From Cunninghamia lanceolata (taxonomy: Eukaryota > Streptophyta > Pinopsida > Cupressales > Cupressaceae): a stretch of 64,000 nucleotides of DNA. Where the stretch lies: NCBI GenBank assembly GCA_027924645.1, contig BSBN01000233.1:10248501-10312500 (forward strand), in the 5' to 3' direction. A program made the position numbers and the translations under genes. Below, in pieces: positions 8,437 through 20,624 of this stretch. The notes under the pieces were generated by a model that did no database searches, was not told the origin of the DNA, and worked only from the letters and a program-made list of their open reading frames with translations. Position 1 is the stretch's first letter. Every line of letters starts with the position of its first letter.

Positions 8437-11400
8437 ATGGTAGATCTTAGAAAGAATAGGTCTGAGGTGGAATTCCTCAAGCCCATGTTTGTCCAGCCTG
8501 ACATGGTGCAGTTCAAATACAAAGTTATTGGTGATACACACCTAGGGGATATGGACTTGGCAATATGGTCGACAAGATTGGATAAGGATAAGGACAATCC
8601 CATCCTAGATGGGGTGTATGTCTCAGGTATGTGGCATGTAACTAGTTTTCCATATACTATGGATGCTCCAGAGCTAGTAGTAGAGTGCACAAGAAATTAC
8701 AACCCTAAAACCAGATGGGTGGAGAAACATGGGAGGATATATGCAAACTTTTGAGTCAAAGGCATTACTGCCACTTTCAATTTGCTAGTTGGGAAGAAAG
8801 TAGTGAGTGTGGACCTGCGCAAATTGGAAATAGAGTATAACAATAACAAGAAAAATGCAAGGAAGAGGATATACCAATGGAGATCAAAGAGTACCACATA
8901 TGCCACCTCAACCAAACTACCCATGCATCTATACAAGATGGATTTTGATGATGAGTATCAATATATGATTGCTCTACTAAGCAGGATTACTAGTAGGCCT
9001 CATGCTAAAAATTTGAGAATTAGATGTTTGGGATCATCCAGATGGTCTTATATGTAAATAACTGGGCCCTATGGGATAAGATCATCAGTGACGCATTGGA
9101 TGAGGGAATGAGGAACCTAGGAGGACAAGCATGTTTATTTACATGACTTCATATGTGGTGTACTCATGTGCATATAAAGGAACTTTTGATGCTTTGAAGA
9201 CAATGGGTAAGGCTGGTGTTGATGTTGATGATGCACACATCTAGGATCATTATCCCCAATTGCAAAGGAAAGCATACCTCCTAGACTACAAACTGGTAAA
9301 TGGTACATTCTCCATCCATGTGGTCAAAACTATGGTGGAGGATAGAACTAAAAGGATGAGCATGGAAGCTCAAGAAATTTTTTATTGACACGGGGCGTGG
9401 TTTATCCAATTTGCCACCTTCTCATACATTAGGATCAAGGGATTTAAGGGACAACCTCTTATGTTGCCAAAATACACCACTGATGGGGTCGTTTTGATGA
9501 AATTTGTCAGGCACATATCCACAATAGTTGAAGCCTACAAGGAACAGAAGAAGATACCTCTAGTTTTATTTCCAGTGTCCATGGGCTGGTACATGTGCCC
9601 AGATTTAGAGAGTATAAAGCATGTCATTAGGGGGTTAAAATTAATGTATTTATAGCCATTTCCCCTAGCCAGATCATATGATCCTTATGGCAGGATGCAT
9701 AAGATACTAGGAAAACCAATACATCAAAAGCATCTAGAAGACTTCTGGACCAATTGTGATGATGAGGCTGAGGTGAGAAGAAGGAAATATCAACAACTCA
9801 CCTTGAATCAAATCAAAACCTTTGACTACATCCTGGTGCCAGTACAGCTGCAGAAGGATGATGGGAAAAACATGTCCAATGAATAAGAGGACAAAAAAGT
9901 GTATAATGACACCATATTAGCCCTAGATCTTACACAATAGGAAGATATATCTTTAGATCAGATGATAAGTGGGGTGATCCAACAAACTGAGGCCTAGGTA
10001 GATGAAGAGATATCTATATTAAAAAAAAGGGGTGTTTCCCTTACAGTTGATACCAAGAAGAAGAGGTAGGAGTTGTTTGATGAGGAATATGATGATTTCC
10101 TCATTGAAAAGAGAAAGTTCAATGGTGAGAGATTGCCTACAGAAAAACAAAGGAAAATCCCCCCAAGGGTAAGAAAGGTGAAGATGAACCAAAGGGGGTG
10201 ATAATTGAGAGGATTGCTGATGTGGCTATAGGTACATCTATATCAGCTTAGGCATCGACGTCATCTGCACAACCTCTAACAGAAAAACCAAAAACCAAAA
10301 GAATTTTGAAGCCTACTATTGAAGCTATAGAGATGCAGGTAGAGGGCCAGATCTTGTAGCAGGAGGTGGAAGAGGGAGTCCCTTTGGAAGAAGAATAGTT
10401 AAATAAGGAACCCAAAGGTGATGACTTGCTAGTGGCTAGCAAGAAGAGGAGGGGGATGCCGTTGATGTCACCTCCCAAGAAACAAACAATGACCATGAGG
10501 CGGGATATCCGTGCTGACCCCATCATATTGAGAGGAGCCGATGGTGGAGTTTTCAAGAAGGAACTACAGCATGATGTTCCTCTTCCCACCATAATTAAAT
10601 TCAAAACTGAAAAAGTGGAAGAGCAGACTAGAGAAATGTTTAAAACAAGTCAAGGTGTTCCTTTCTCTTTGGAGGATACGGTTGATTTATCTGATGATAA
10701 GGTGGTTCAGAATGTGGGCTCTCAACAAATGGAAACTCTGGTTTCCAACACCTAGATGACTCCTCATGGGACTCCATTAGCACATATGGCAGTATTGTTG
10801 GAAGTAAAGCAAATAGAAGAAATGAAACAAGGTAGCCCAAAGAGGGTAGCCCAACAGATAGGGCTCAACAATTTGGTTGAACTGGTGACTAGCCATGTAG
10901 TCATAGATTTAACATATAGGGGTGACATAAGCCCAAGTAAGGAAATAGGTACACCCATAGAACTTAAGAGGACTGAAGTGGCAGAACATATAGGGAAGAA
11001 TGGGACCGCTCCTGATTAGGGTTAGCAATAGCATGAGACACCTACATAACCAAAAATATTAGAAGTTCAACAGAGGAGTGGGGGTGATCAGGACATATCA
11101 GATGCTGGTGTACTCAGACTCAAGGAGATTTAGGAGAAGTCCCAAGAATAAAAGGCAAATTAGGTCAAGAGTACCCTAAACCACAAGGTATCAGTGCATC
11201 AGGTGGAGGACAAGAAATGACCCATGATCAGAGTGATCCTCAAGGGAAAAATACACAGGCATCCAAAGATGTCAATATGCCACAGGATGAGAAAAATAAT
11301 AAAGAAGATGAAAATCTGAAGGAGGGAGTATAGGATCAAGTACATGATTAGAATGTTGAAATTCCACAGGATACTCCTTTGCAGAAGGCAACCCCTCGAC

Positions 11401-12809
11401 AAGAAGAACTCCAACAAGATCCCCCTCATGAGGAAATACGTGAGGAAGAAATCAAGAAGGTGCCTTCTCCACCGAGGATAGAAGCAGACACTGGAGAACA
11501 TGGCATACATGATATTAACAAAGGCCACCAAGAATCTGGAGGTGATGTACCTCATTGGCTAGGAAAGGAAATAGGTATGGAACAAGTGTCAGAAATTCAA
11601 GAGTTTGATGTTTCTACCTTGTTCGCTGAGAAAATGATGAAACCAAGGAGGAAAGCCAGATTAACATCTACCATAAAAAGAGATCCTACCATAGGTAGAA
11701 GAATCACACAGATAGCACTTCCCACAGTTGAAAAGGAAAAAGGCAAAATTAGCCTGGAGGAATTCCAAATCACAAGTGTTGATTTGGGTTTTGCCAATGA
11801 AGACTAGGAAGGTCAAGAAGGGAAGGATATTATTGATTCTTTAACCCAAAGGGTGAAGAAGGAAAAAGAGATGAATAAAGTACATAAGGAGCACATTGCT
11901 CAATTGCATTCTTTCATAAAATCATTAATTAACCCAAATAATACACCAGTTGATCCTGCAGTCCCATTAATTGTCATATCACAACAAGAAGTCACCAAAT
12001 TGGACTTGAAACATGAGGCAATGGTGATGGAAAAATGGATGTTTTCAGCTCTCACTGGGGCTGAAGATGTATTGAGAATCTCTCTACAGAGGTGGAATTC
12101 TTTGAGTAGTCTAAAGAGGAATGTAGATAAAATACAGAATGATATAGGAAAATGGTCATTCCAATTGGAAAAGGACCTGACTGCTCTGAGTGAAATGAAG
12201 AGAATTGATTCATAAATTTTGATAAGCAATAAAGTATTGGAGAATAATACTGCCCTACTGATAAGTATATGTTATGGTGATATTAGGTTTGAGTGTGATA
12301 TCTTGAAGAAGTGCAGCAGCAAACTCAGAGATATTAGTGTTAAATTACATAGCATGATGGCCTATGAAGCAAGAATCCTTGAGGCCTTGGAAGGGAAAAT
12401 AGAGGGTAAAATTGAGAATCAGGATGTAGACTTTACTATTAAAGCTTTGCATGATAATTTTAAGTCAGTAGCAGATGACCCTCTCACCCACCTGACAGAA
12501 GAGGTAATGAATAAAATTATGAGGATGAAGGTTGAAGTAGAAAAATATAATGAGACATTAAATAGTAGGAAAGGTAAGCTGGAAGATCTCAAGGCTAAAT
12601 TCCAATCTCATAAACATGCAATAGAAAAAGCTAGAATCCAAGATGGGGGAGAGGTTGATAGAATAGAACAAGCATATGAACATATCAGGACAACAGTAAA
12701 GGTCCACATACAAGAGGATGTATATCAGAGTTACAATGATAGGGAAAGTGATGAAGAAGAAGAGAATGATGCAGAAGAAGAAAATGAAGAGGAAGAACCT
12801 GAGGAGTGA
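8437..12809 (+). pseudogene. LTR-borne accessory gene of element A, 5' LTR copy
   Basis: From the ATG at 8437 to TGA at 12807-12809 the sequence is coding in character, about 1,450 codons, but broken by stops and a few frameshifts. The N-terminal third is globular with conserved-looking Trp and aromatic positions (GMWH, CTRNYNP, YQWRSK, GAWF in the other copy). The middle is hydrophilic and Lys/Glu/Pro-rich. The last 350 residues are helical coiled coil, ending in a run of Asp/Glu. It is not gag, pol or a recognised enzyme. Damage includes TGA at 8752, TAG at 9242 and 9653, TAG at 11805, TAA at 12213, and a 1-nt loss near 9138 relative to the 3' copy. An accessory or structural retroelement protein is inferred; no function is claimed. 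Confidence 0.65.
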
Positions 12810-12997
12810 ATGAAGATGCATCACTAAGTGAACATATGCATGAGGTACTCATAAATAGTGATTCATACAGATGGTTGCTAGCTAACAACCTGTGCCACAA
12901 GAAAATGTTGACTAAGTCATGAGAGAATTGTCAACTATTGATCTCATTTGATAAATCTTGACCGTTGGTCAGTTGTAACTGCCTCCCCAACTTATTC

Positions 12998-13004
12998 TAT
13001 AAAA
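12998..13004 (+). promoter_or_regulatory. Main TATA box of element A 5' LTR
   Basis: CTATAAAAGG is preserved in both LTRs (12998-13004 and 28508-28514), about 190 bp after the LTR ORF stop and 950 bp before the LTR end. It is the best candidate for the promoter of genomic RNA. This placement puts the LTR gene wholly inside U3. Confidence 0.6.
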
Positions 13005-13950
13005 GGTGCAGGGGTGCAATCTTTTAGTCATTCAAAACTTAATTGAAATCTGATTGCTAAAAAATTGAGGACTTATTTCAAAGTTATTGTAAATATACAT
13101 GTTTTGCATACTTAATGAAAGAGAAGCTATTTTGATTACAAATCACTATAAATCTTGAGTAATCTATGATTGAAATCAAGATATATGCATTGATTAGATG
13201 TGTCCCTTGGAGTGCTTTTAAGCCTGCATGTATTGTTTTCATTCATAGTTCCTTTGAAGTTAGCATCAACCATATCTAGCTGTGGAACGACCTGGTGACC
13301 TATGGTTTGATTTCTTCTCTCCATGAATGTATCTTGTGTGTATGTTATTCAATAACTAAAGGTTCACTAAAAGTAGAAGTATTTTTTTAAATTTCTTTGA
13401 ATTTCATTACAGATCACCTCCATAATTGCAAATAATGCACAATCAAAGCAAACAAAACATGAAATATGCAAATATCCCGTAGGCAATTGAAAATATAGAG
13501 CATATTTGGAGTAAAAACATGTCAAATTGATAAATATCATGCAAATTTAGATAAATATCCATGAAATACATATAAATATCCACTTATAGACACATCATTT
13601 AAATAGCTATGCAGTGTAGAAGGAGTAAGTTCATAATGATCAATGATTAGAAGAATTGATCAAACTTACAAATATCTTAGCAATCTTTGAAAATAGAGTA
13701 GGATTGACCTCTGTGTGGAGTGAATTTGTAGAATATATTGCAATAACAATCACCTAGATGAATGTAAGACCCCTTGAAATGGAAAACAACATGTCAGATC
13801 AACCTCTGAGTAATGTTAGATGATCATGACCTGATCAACGGAGACTTTGAGTCATCAACTTATCCTAAGCTGATTGTACTTTACAAGATAATAAAGGTTT
13901 GTTGTGCAAATTTTTATGCATGTTGTTATGGCTAACAATCATCATCAACA
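13005..13950 (+). other. R-U5 part of element A 5' LTR, no gene
   Basis: AT-rich sequence downstream of the TATA box, with repeated aaatatcca/gataaatatc motifs around 13480-13590. It ends tcatcatcaaca. No ORF is supported. It should form the 5' end of the genomic transcript. Confidence 0.5.
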
Positions 13951-13955
13951 TAAAT

Positions 13956-13973
13956 TGGCACTAGAAGGAGGCC
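13956..13973 (+). other. Primer binding site candidate of element A
   Basis: TGGCACTAGAAGGAGGCC begins 5 nt after the 5' LTR. A TGG start right after an LTR end is the expected form, being the complement of a tRNA CCA end. I cannot name the tRNA with confidence. Confidence 0.6.
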
Positions 13974-14443
13974 CCCTCTCCATCTAAGGGTGATTTGGTG
14001 ACACAGAAGAAAAGGTAATCCTCACGTAGCTTTGTACTTCAAGTCGTGTGCAAATATTTATTATTTTGAGTCCATTTATGCTTATCTGTCGCAAAGTTTT
14101 CAAAATTGAGCTTAAATATTTCAAGCTTTGTGGTTGATCACTGTGATATTCAAAAGATAAGTTCTCTTTCAAGTCTTTTTTGCTAAAGCTTTGAATTAAT
14201 TTTCTTAAGAGACCTGATATCTTGTTGCTTGTGTCCAAAAGTCTCACATCATCTCATATTTGCATCATTTCTACAAATATTGCATAAATATCCAGTCAGT
14301 TTTAGATTCTGATCATAAATACATCCTTTGCTCAAGTGTTTTAGCTGACCTTTACAGTAAATAAGCCAATTTTTTCTTAAATTCAAGAAATCCTCGCTCT
14401 CAGGCCAAATACTAGGTCTAGATGTAGTGGACTCTTTGAGGAA

Positions 14444-15439
14444 TTGCCTATCCGGGGACTCAGAGCTAGAACAATAGATATTCATCATTCTCTTGGTTGT
14501 AGTGCATCAGGAGCTTCACTAGAGCACACTCTGATAACTCCTATCAGGTTGAAAATACCTACAGGACCACCTATCACGCCCCCAATCCAACCTCCACTAG
14601 TCAAAATGTCATTCTTTACTGTAGAATCACCTCTGACTTTCACTGCATATCATCCTTTACCTAAAAATCCTGATAACATTTGTCCTAAATATCATCCATA
14701 TCAAGATGCTGATGATCACATTAGAACATTCAAGGAAGCCTGTTGTAGAGTGAGAATTGAACATCAAGATGTGGTATGCAGGTTATTTCTATTTTCCCTA
14801 GGGGAAGAGGCATATAATTGGTATATAAGTCTAGGTCAAGGTTCAGTTAGTTCATGGGCTGCCTTGGAGAAAGCCTTTAAGGATAGATTCAAAATACCTA
14901 TAGATCCTTCAATGAATTATTATCTCTTTGCCACAATCAAGAGATTTGAGGGAGAACCTATTGCCAATTTCAATGCAAGATTCCAAAAGATGCTCTCAAA
15001 GCTAGTTGCTCCCTATACTATAGTAGATGAAGCTACTAGGAGTATATACTACTCAACATTAGATCCCCTGACTTCTATGTTTATCAAGAGAACACATCCT
15101 GGTGTCACAACCTTAGCGGGAGCTTTTGAAGAAGCTGTCAAAGTCAGCCAACAATTGATTCCTGCTCCCACACCTAATATTACATTTCCTACACTCCCTG
15201 TTTATCCTACATATCCTTCTCAACAACAGACCAATGGAGCCATGATACCTCCAGCTATAACGCCAAGCCCTTTACAAATACCTCCACTCAGTATCATGCC
15301 ACCTCCAAATGGAAATGGTCAAGTGTTGCAATATCTAGGACATACACAGGTACCTCAGGTTGTGGAACAATCTAATAAAAATAACAATGGCTCTTCCTTC
15401 TTTAAACCCCAAATAGAGAATGTAGTAGCCAAAGTTTAG
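14444..15439 (+). pseudogene. gag: Element A gag
   Basis: The Ty3-type capsid region is visible from about residue 75 to 240 of this frame, including the pattern W followed by ALEKAFKDRF and the FNARFQKML block typical of retrotransposon gag. The first ATG in frame is at 14606; sequence before it may be leader or use another start, so the start is uncertain. A Pro-rich tail follows. The frame ends at a TAG (15437-15439). Gag-like reading resumes in frame 3 at about 15645 with the zinc knuckle, so a frameshift separates capsid from nucleocapsid. Confidence 0.75.
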
Positions 15440-15644
15440 GAAAAAAAAGGAAGAAATTAAAGAGATATCAGCACAACTGAAGAAACTTACTACTGAGATC
15501 ACTCATTCGAGGAGTCAGAATTTCTATTCTTAACCAAATCAGAATAGAGGATATGCCAATGATAGATCTGGTTATTCTGATAGGGGATACAATAACAATT
15601 ATAATAAAAATGGTGGTAACAATAATCCCCCAAGACAACCTAGA

Positions 15645-16403
15645 GTGTGGAACAATATGCCAAACAATGGTTCTCTACCATCACCCCTAGATAATCAACC
15701 TTCTAGTGAACGTAAGCAGACCACTAGAGTGAACCTGGTAGATGCAGCTCTTACAAACTGGTGTAGGATACATAATACCAATGCTCATGTAGAGATGGAT
15801 TGTCCACAGTTTAGGATAGCTGCTAGTATATTCCAAATTGTAGTATCTAATACTATGGGAAATCCACCTTGTGTTGAAGGAAATGAAATTGTCCCCTATG
15901 GATATGATTTTGCTCTTGTATTAGAAAGTTTCATCAATCATCCTCATCAGTAGATAATGTCACCTCATGAGAATTACACTTTAGCATGTGAAGAGTCAGC
16001 TATGGATTTTGAAACCAATTATTTTTGTCCATTTGAAGATGAAAATGAGCCATCAGTTGAACATGAAGAGGTGCATGCTTATCAGCAACAATATCAGGGT
16101 AGACATAATTACAACCTGAGGAATAACTTCAACAAACCTACTAGTCCTTTGACTACATCCTTGCCTCCAAATAATTTCAACACTCCTCCTGATCCTAAGG
16201 CAAGCAATAACCCTAGATTTCCTAAAGTTAATGCTCAGTACTTAGCACCACAAAATGCAATACCAAAGACTAGTAATCTTCCCCCTGAGTCTGATAAATT
16301 GGTCACATACTTAGCAAATGAAATGAAAAAGATCAAGATTAGTTTGTCATTGTCAGAATTACTTAGAACCCCAGCTATTAAAAAGGCTTTCATGAAATCC
16401 TGA
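15645..16403 (+). pseudogene. gag: Element A gag C-terminus with zinc knuckle
   Basis: This frame carries a single knuckle of the type CX2HX4HX4C (WCRIHNTNAHVEMDC), the form used by Tat-clade elements rather than CCHC. A stop at 15954 splits it from a downstream Asn/Pro-rich linker ending at 16403. It shares frame 3 with the protease ORF, so gag-pro was probably one polyprotein. Confidence 0.65.
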
Positions 16404-16529
16404 GATGATCCTACTCCAAAAGAGAATAATCATAACTCAAGTCAAACCAGGAATAAAGATCATGCCATTAAGGATATTAATGTTAAACACAAAATTCCAG
16501 CTACTGTTTAGGCTGCATAAACTTCACAC

Positions 16530-17621
16530 ATGACTCTTTACAGAGATAAAAATAAATCACCTCCTTTTCTCCTTACCATAAGGATGTTTAGCAAGAATTT
16601 GCATAATTGCTTAGTAGATTTAGGTACATCTACTAATGTAATGCCTCTGTCCATATGTAACACCTTAGGGTTGCATCCTACGAAGTCACTGAAGAAAGTA
16701 ACACAGTTAGATAAAACAAAGGTAAGTGTCGTAGGAGAATTGACTCACATCCATATGCAGTTAGCATCAGATCCAAGAATCCAATACTACATCGATATTC
16801 AGGTGGTAGATATACCAGATACCTATGGGATGTTGCTCAGCAGGGATTGGTCAAAAACACTCAATGGATACATGTCCACTGATTTCAGTCACATGTGGTT
16901 ACCTTGGAAAGGAATACCTAATCAAATAAGGATAGATGCTGAGCCTCACATGAAACATATGATCATCGAGTACAATAAAACCAATGAGATCATGTATGTA
17001 GATGTTGAACCCGAAGTGTATTCCATCAGACCCCAGACTGTCAAGATAGAGGAGATCCTCATGTATGATGTTCATGTTCATAATGACAATCTTCCAGATG
17101 ATAGAATAATTTTAGAGTCTGATTGTAGTCCTAAAAATGAGATAGAAGTAGATCACTTCAAGAATTTTGAAATGCACTTGTCCGAAGAGGTGCAATGTTG
17201 CCAATCATTAAATATGTCTATTGAAGATGTTCTAATCAAAGGATGGTGCAGGTTGCATGACGAAGCACATTCTGAAAAGACCTTTGATGCTTATTTAGAT
17301 ATGATGGAACTAGAACAGACATGCAGTGAGAGGGCATCATCATCATCCGGGGTAAGTTTTGTAGATAGTGATAGTGATACTAATTTTTGTTTGTCATTTG
17401 TAGGAACAGAAGAAAGTGCATATCCTGATGAAAGTCCTATTCAGATAATAGGAGAGATATTGGTGTGTAATGAGAGTAATTCTAAGGGCAACAAGAATAT
17501 CACCCCAGGAACCGATTGCTCGGTTGAGTCAGATTATGAAATATCTGATGAAGATGGAGATAGTAATTTGTCCAAGTTTGAGGAATTTTTATCAAAACAA
17601 ATTCAGAGGATGATACAATAG
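16530..17621 (+). pseudogene. pol: Element A aspartic protease and linker
   Basis: The retropepsin active-site region reads LVDLGTSTNVMPLS, where DLGT stands for the canonical D-S/T-G, followed by the LGLHP and LLSRDW blocks found in plant Ty3 proteases. The DLGT form may be a damaged DSGT. Downstream of about residue 150 is a long acidic linker without a recognised domain. The frame ends at TAG 17619-17621 and continues toward the RNase H domain. Confidence 0.65.
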
Positions 17622-17705
17622 TAAAGATCCCCATAGGATGTTCTAATTGAGGGATGGTGCAGGTTACATGAAGCAGTACATTCAGAAACTACTTGTTCAT
17701 TATGT

Positions 17706-18461
17706 TTGCATATTCTAGAAAAGAAGATGTTACCTTGTTCAAAAGATCCTCCTCCTGATGACAAAGAAAAAAAAGGAATATCAGTGCCACATCAGTTAAA
17801 TAAGGTGAAGTTTGAGAAGATTGAAACATCAAAATTAAGATGGATATCAAGTGGTGCAGCTACTAGAGCTAAAAAGAAAAGAGAAGACCCAAAAAAACAT
17901 TTAACTAAAGATAAGCCATGGATCCTCAGGTTTGATGGATCTAAATCAAAACATGTGGCTAGAGTAGGAATAGATCTTATTGATCCAGCTGGTAAATCCT
18001 ACTTGGCAGCATATAGATTACTATTCCCATGCACAAATAATGTGACAGAGTATGAAGCTTTGATCCATGGGATATTGTTTGCACTCAAAAAGAAAGTAAA
18101 GATTTTGCATGTCTATGGAGACTCAGAATTGGTAGCAAGACAAGTAAAATATATTCTTGTAATTACAAGAAGTTGTCTAATTACAAACATAGGGTATGGG
18201 ATCTGATAGAAGATTTCGATGCATTTAACATCGCCCATTGCCTAGAGAATAAAATCATAGGGCAGATATCTTGGCCCAAGACACAAGTACTTTGGAACCA
18301 TTGTCCATATCCGGTCTGAAGAGATTTTCAGTTGAATTAGTGTCAGTACCCTCTGTACCAGACAATATCATTAACCTTCAAGTGTTTGATGATGACCAAC
18401 ACATTTTAGACTTCATATCCAATAGAGATGTATTTGATACACATATCATTGATGAAAGAAA
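17706..18461 (+). pseudogene. pol: Element A extra RNase H domain, located before RT
   Basis: The RNase H fold signature is visible: RFDGSKSK (first Asp), NNVTEYEALIHG (Glu) and VYGDSELV (second Asp). This matches the additional RNase H of Tat-clade elements. It lies between protease and RT, whereas Tat elements usually have it between the first RNase H and integrase. A frameshift near 18180-18270 and the solo LTR at 18462 break the frame. A conventional RT-linked RNase H also follows RT at about 20004-20600, so this element has two. Confidence 0.65.
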
Positions 18462-18898
18462 TGTTAGTGTTGGCTATGATTAGAGCCACCGAGGATCTAG
18501 GACTTCATGAAAGCACAAGAGAGATCAAATGAGAGAATAATGCTATTCTATCAATGAATGCAAAAGAAAGATGTTATTTGTTGTTATAATGTACATGATA
18601 TGCCTTTCTTATAAAGACAAGGTGAGAGTTAGAAAGGTGGAGTAGAAAGTGGAGATATTCCTACAACATGTGTCAATTAGAGGATGATAACTAATTGCAC
18701 ATGTGGAGGATAAGACAACTCACTCCAACTATCAACAACTGAATACACAACTAGACATCTAGTAGACTCACTAAGTCAACTTAACATGTGTGAATTATGT
18801 ATGATGTGTGAATATTATTTAACTAATAAATAGTTAAATAAGATGAATTATCCACACAAGGGTAAATCAGTTAGGTGATAACCCTGTTCACACCAACA
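18462..18898 (+). mobile_element. 437-bp solo LTR inserted in element A pol
   Basis: The insert starts TGTTAG and ends CCAACA, flanked by a perfect 5-bp duplication AGAAA (18457-18461 and 18899-18903). Without the insert and one duplication, the pol frame reads through the junction (DERN then VEDHTWEKE). A TATA-like cttataaag lies at about 18608. No internal region or second LTR is present, so this is a solo LTR. Orientation is assumed +. The longer 8-bp match AGAAATGT arises because the insert itself begins with TGT. Confidence 0.75.
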
Positions 18899-18903
18899 AG
18901 AAA

Positions 18904-19990
18904 TGTGGAAGATCATACTTGGGAAAAAGAAGAAATCATAGAGCTGCCTAGTAACAAGATTCCCAAAGGAATAATAGAATTGGAAAGAGTATTTGATTTA
19001 GATAACATGCTAAAATAGAAAGATCTCCCTAAAGCAGATGGAGGAGAATATTCACTAGTCAATATAGGACATGATGTAGAGAAAAGTAATGTCCTAATTG
19101 TAAAAGTGTGTACAGAGGAAGAAATGGTAGGGATAACCCAAGCACTTAAAGATTACATTCATGTTATTGCCTAGACATATGATGAGTTGAAAACTTATGA
19201 TACTTCAATCATCACTCATACTATACTGTTAAAGCTAGATGTCAAGCCCTTTAGACAAAAATAGAGACCTATTAATGCTTTGCTGGAACCCATCATTTTT
19301 GAAGAAGTGAAGAAATTGCTGAATGCTAGAATCATATTTCTTGTGAGGCATTCTACATGGGTGGCTAACTTGGTCTCAGTTAGGAAGAAGAATGGTGACA
19401 TTAGGTTGTGTGTAGACTTCAGAAATTTAAATAGAGCTTTTGAAAAGGATAATTATCCTTTGCCTTCAGTGGATGAGGTCTTGCAGATTGTACAAAGATG
19501 ATGTCATTTTTGGATGGTTTTTCAGGTTACAACCAAGTGATGGTAGATAAGATAGATAGATTGAAGATTGCATTCACCACTAAGTGGGGAATATTAGCCT
19601 ACAGGCGCATGCGCTTTGGATTGATAAATGTTGGAGCCACCTTTTAGCGAGCCATGGATATATCCTTCAGGGGACTAATTGGTAAATGCATCATCATATA
19701 CATGGATGACTTGACAGATTTCTCTAAAGAGAGAGGGAATCATGTAGAAGACCTCAGGAAAGTACTAAAGAAATGTGAACATTATGGAATATCCCTAAAC
19801 CCTAAGAAATGCATATTTGGGGTAATCACAAGGAAGTTATTAGGTCACCTGATAATAGAGAATGGGATCATCATTGACCCTATGGGAGTAGAATCAATCA
19901 TGAAGATACAACTCCCTGGGAGTAAGAAGGATCTCAAATCTTATTTTGGTAAGATCAATTTCGTTAGAAATTCATTACTAGTTTTGTAGA
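18904..19990 (+). pseudogene. pol: Element A reverse transcriptase
   Basis: Recognisable RT blocks: a fingers region with WVANLVSVRKKNGDIRLCVDFRNLN (19360-19440), the SFLDGFSGYNQV block at about 19505 in another frame, GLINVGATF, and the catalytic IYMDD at about 19696-19710, where the YxDD motif is intact. A frameshift near 19500 and stops such as 19987 interrupt it. It would copy genomic RNA into DNA. Confidence 0.75.
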
Positions 19991-20003
19991 AATTGTCAGA
20001 CCA

Positions 20004-20606
20004 TTGAATACAATGCTCAAGAAGGATGCCAAAATTGAGTGGACACCTGAAGCTAGAGCATCTTTTAAAGATATCAAGAAAGCCATATCTAATGCTCCTA
20101 TTCTAATTAGCCCATATTATACCAAATGTTTTTACATATACTCATTTGCTTCAGAGCATACATCTGCAGCAGTACTAACACAAAGAAATGAAGCTAAAGA
20201 AGAAAATCCTATACCCTTCATGAGTTGTCCTTTTAGGGATGCAAAACTTAGATATATGGATGTTGAAAGACAAGCACTTTCTCGAGTCTGAGTTGTCAAG
20301 AAGTTTAGACATTACATCTTGAGAAGTAAAGTGATTGCTGTAGTACCATATGCGGTGGTAAAGATGCTTTTAATGCAAAGTGAACCAAGTGAAAAGAGAG
20401 CCAAATGGATAAATTTCCTCCAAGAGTATGATATGGACATAACACCCATGAAATTAGTGAGAGGACAAGCCTTGAGCCAGATGATATATGAAATTGATCC
20501 CAACATCATGAGCCAGCAATATGCCATAAATGTAAAGGAAACTGGAGAATGGTATTCAGACATCAGGCATATCTTGATTACTAGAAGATGTCCTTCAAGG
20601 TTGTAG
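20004..20606 (+). pseudogene. pol: Element A RT-linked RNase H region
   Basis: A typical Ty3 start, WTPEARASFKDIKKAI followed by APIL and YIYSFASEH, lies directly after RT. A second ORF from 20319 continues it with KWINFLQEYDMDITPMKL, the usual end of this domain. A stop at 20289 and altered residues show decay; the DAS-like active-site segment reads YSFAS. Confidence 0.65.
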
Positions 20607-20624
20607 GCCTCACAAAGAAGAGCC

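Larger units (their letters stand above)
6963..13950 (+). repeat. 5' LTR of element A (6,988 bp)
   Basis: It begins TGTTG and ends CAACA. Internal order: regulatory-looking U3 (6963 to about 8170), an internal gene unit (8178-12809), the main TATA box at 12998, then about 950 bp of R-U5. At nearly 7 kb it exceeds typical plant LTRs. It matches the 3' copy throughout, apart from small indels such as a stretch of about 50 bp near 9965-10015 that is missing from the 3' copy. Confidence 0.88.

Noticed and set aside
18465..18898. The pol insert as a hAT-type DNA transposon with 8-bp duplication AGAAATGT
   Set aside because: The terminal inverted repeats would be out of register by three bases. 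Starting the insert at TGTTAG gives clean TG/CA ends and a perfect 5-bp AGAAA duplication, typical of a solo LTR.
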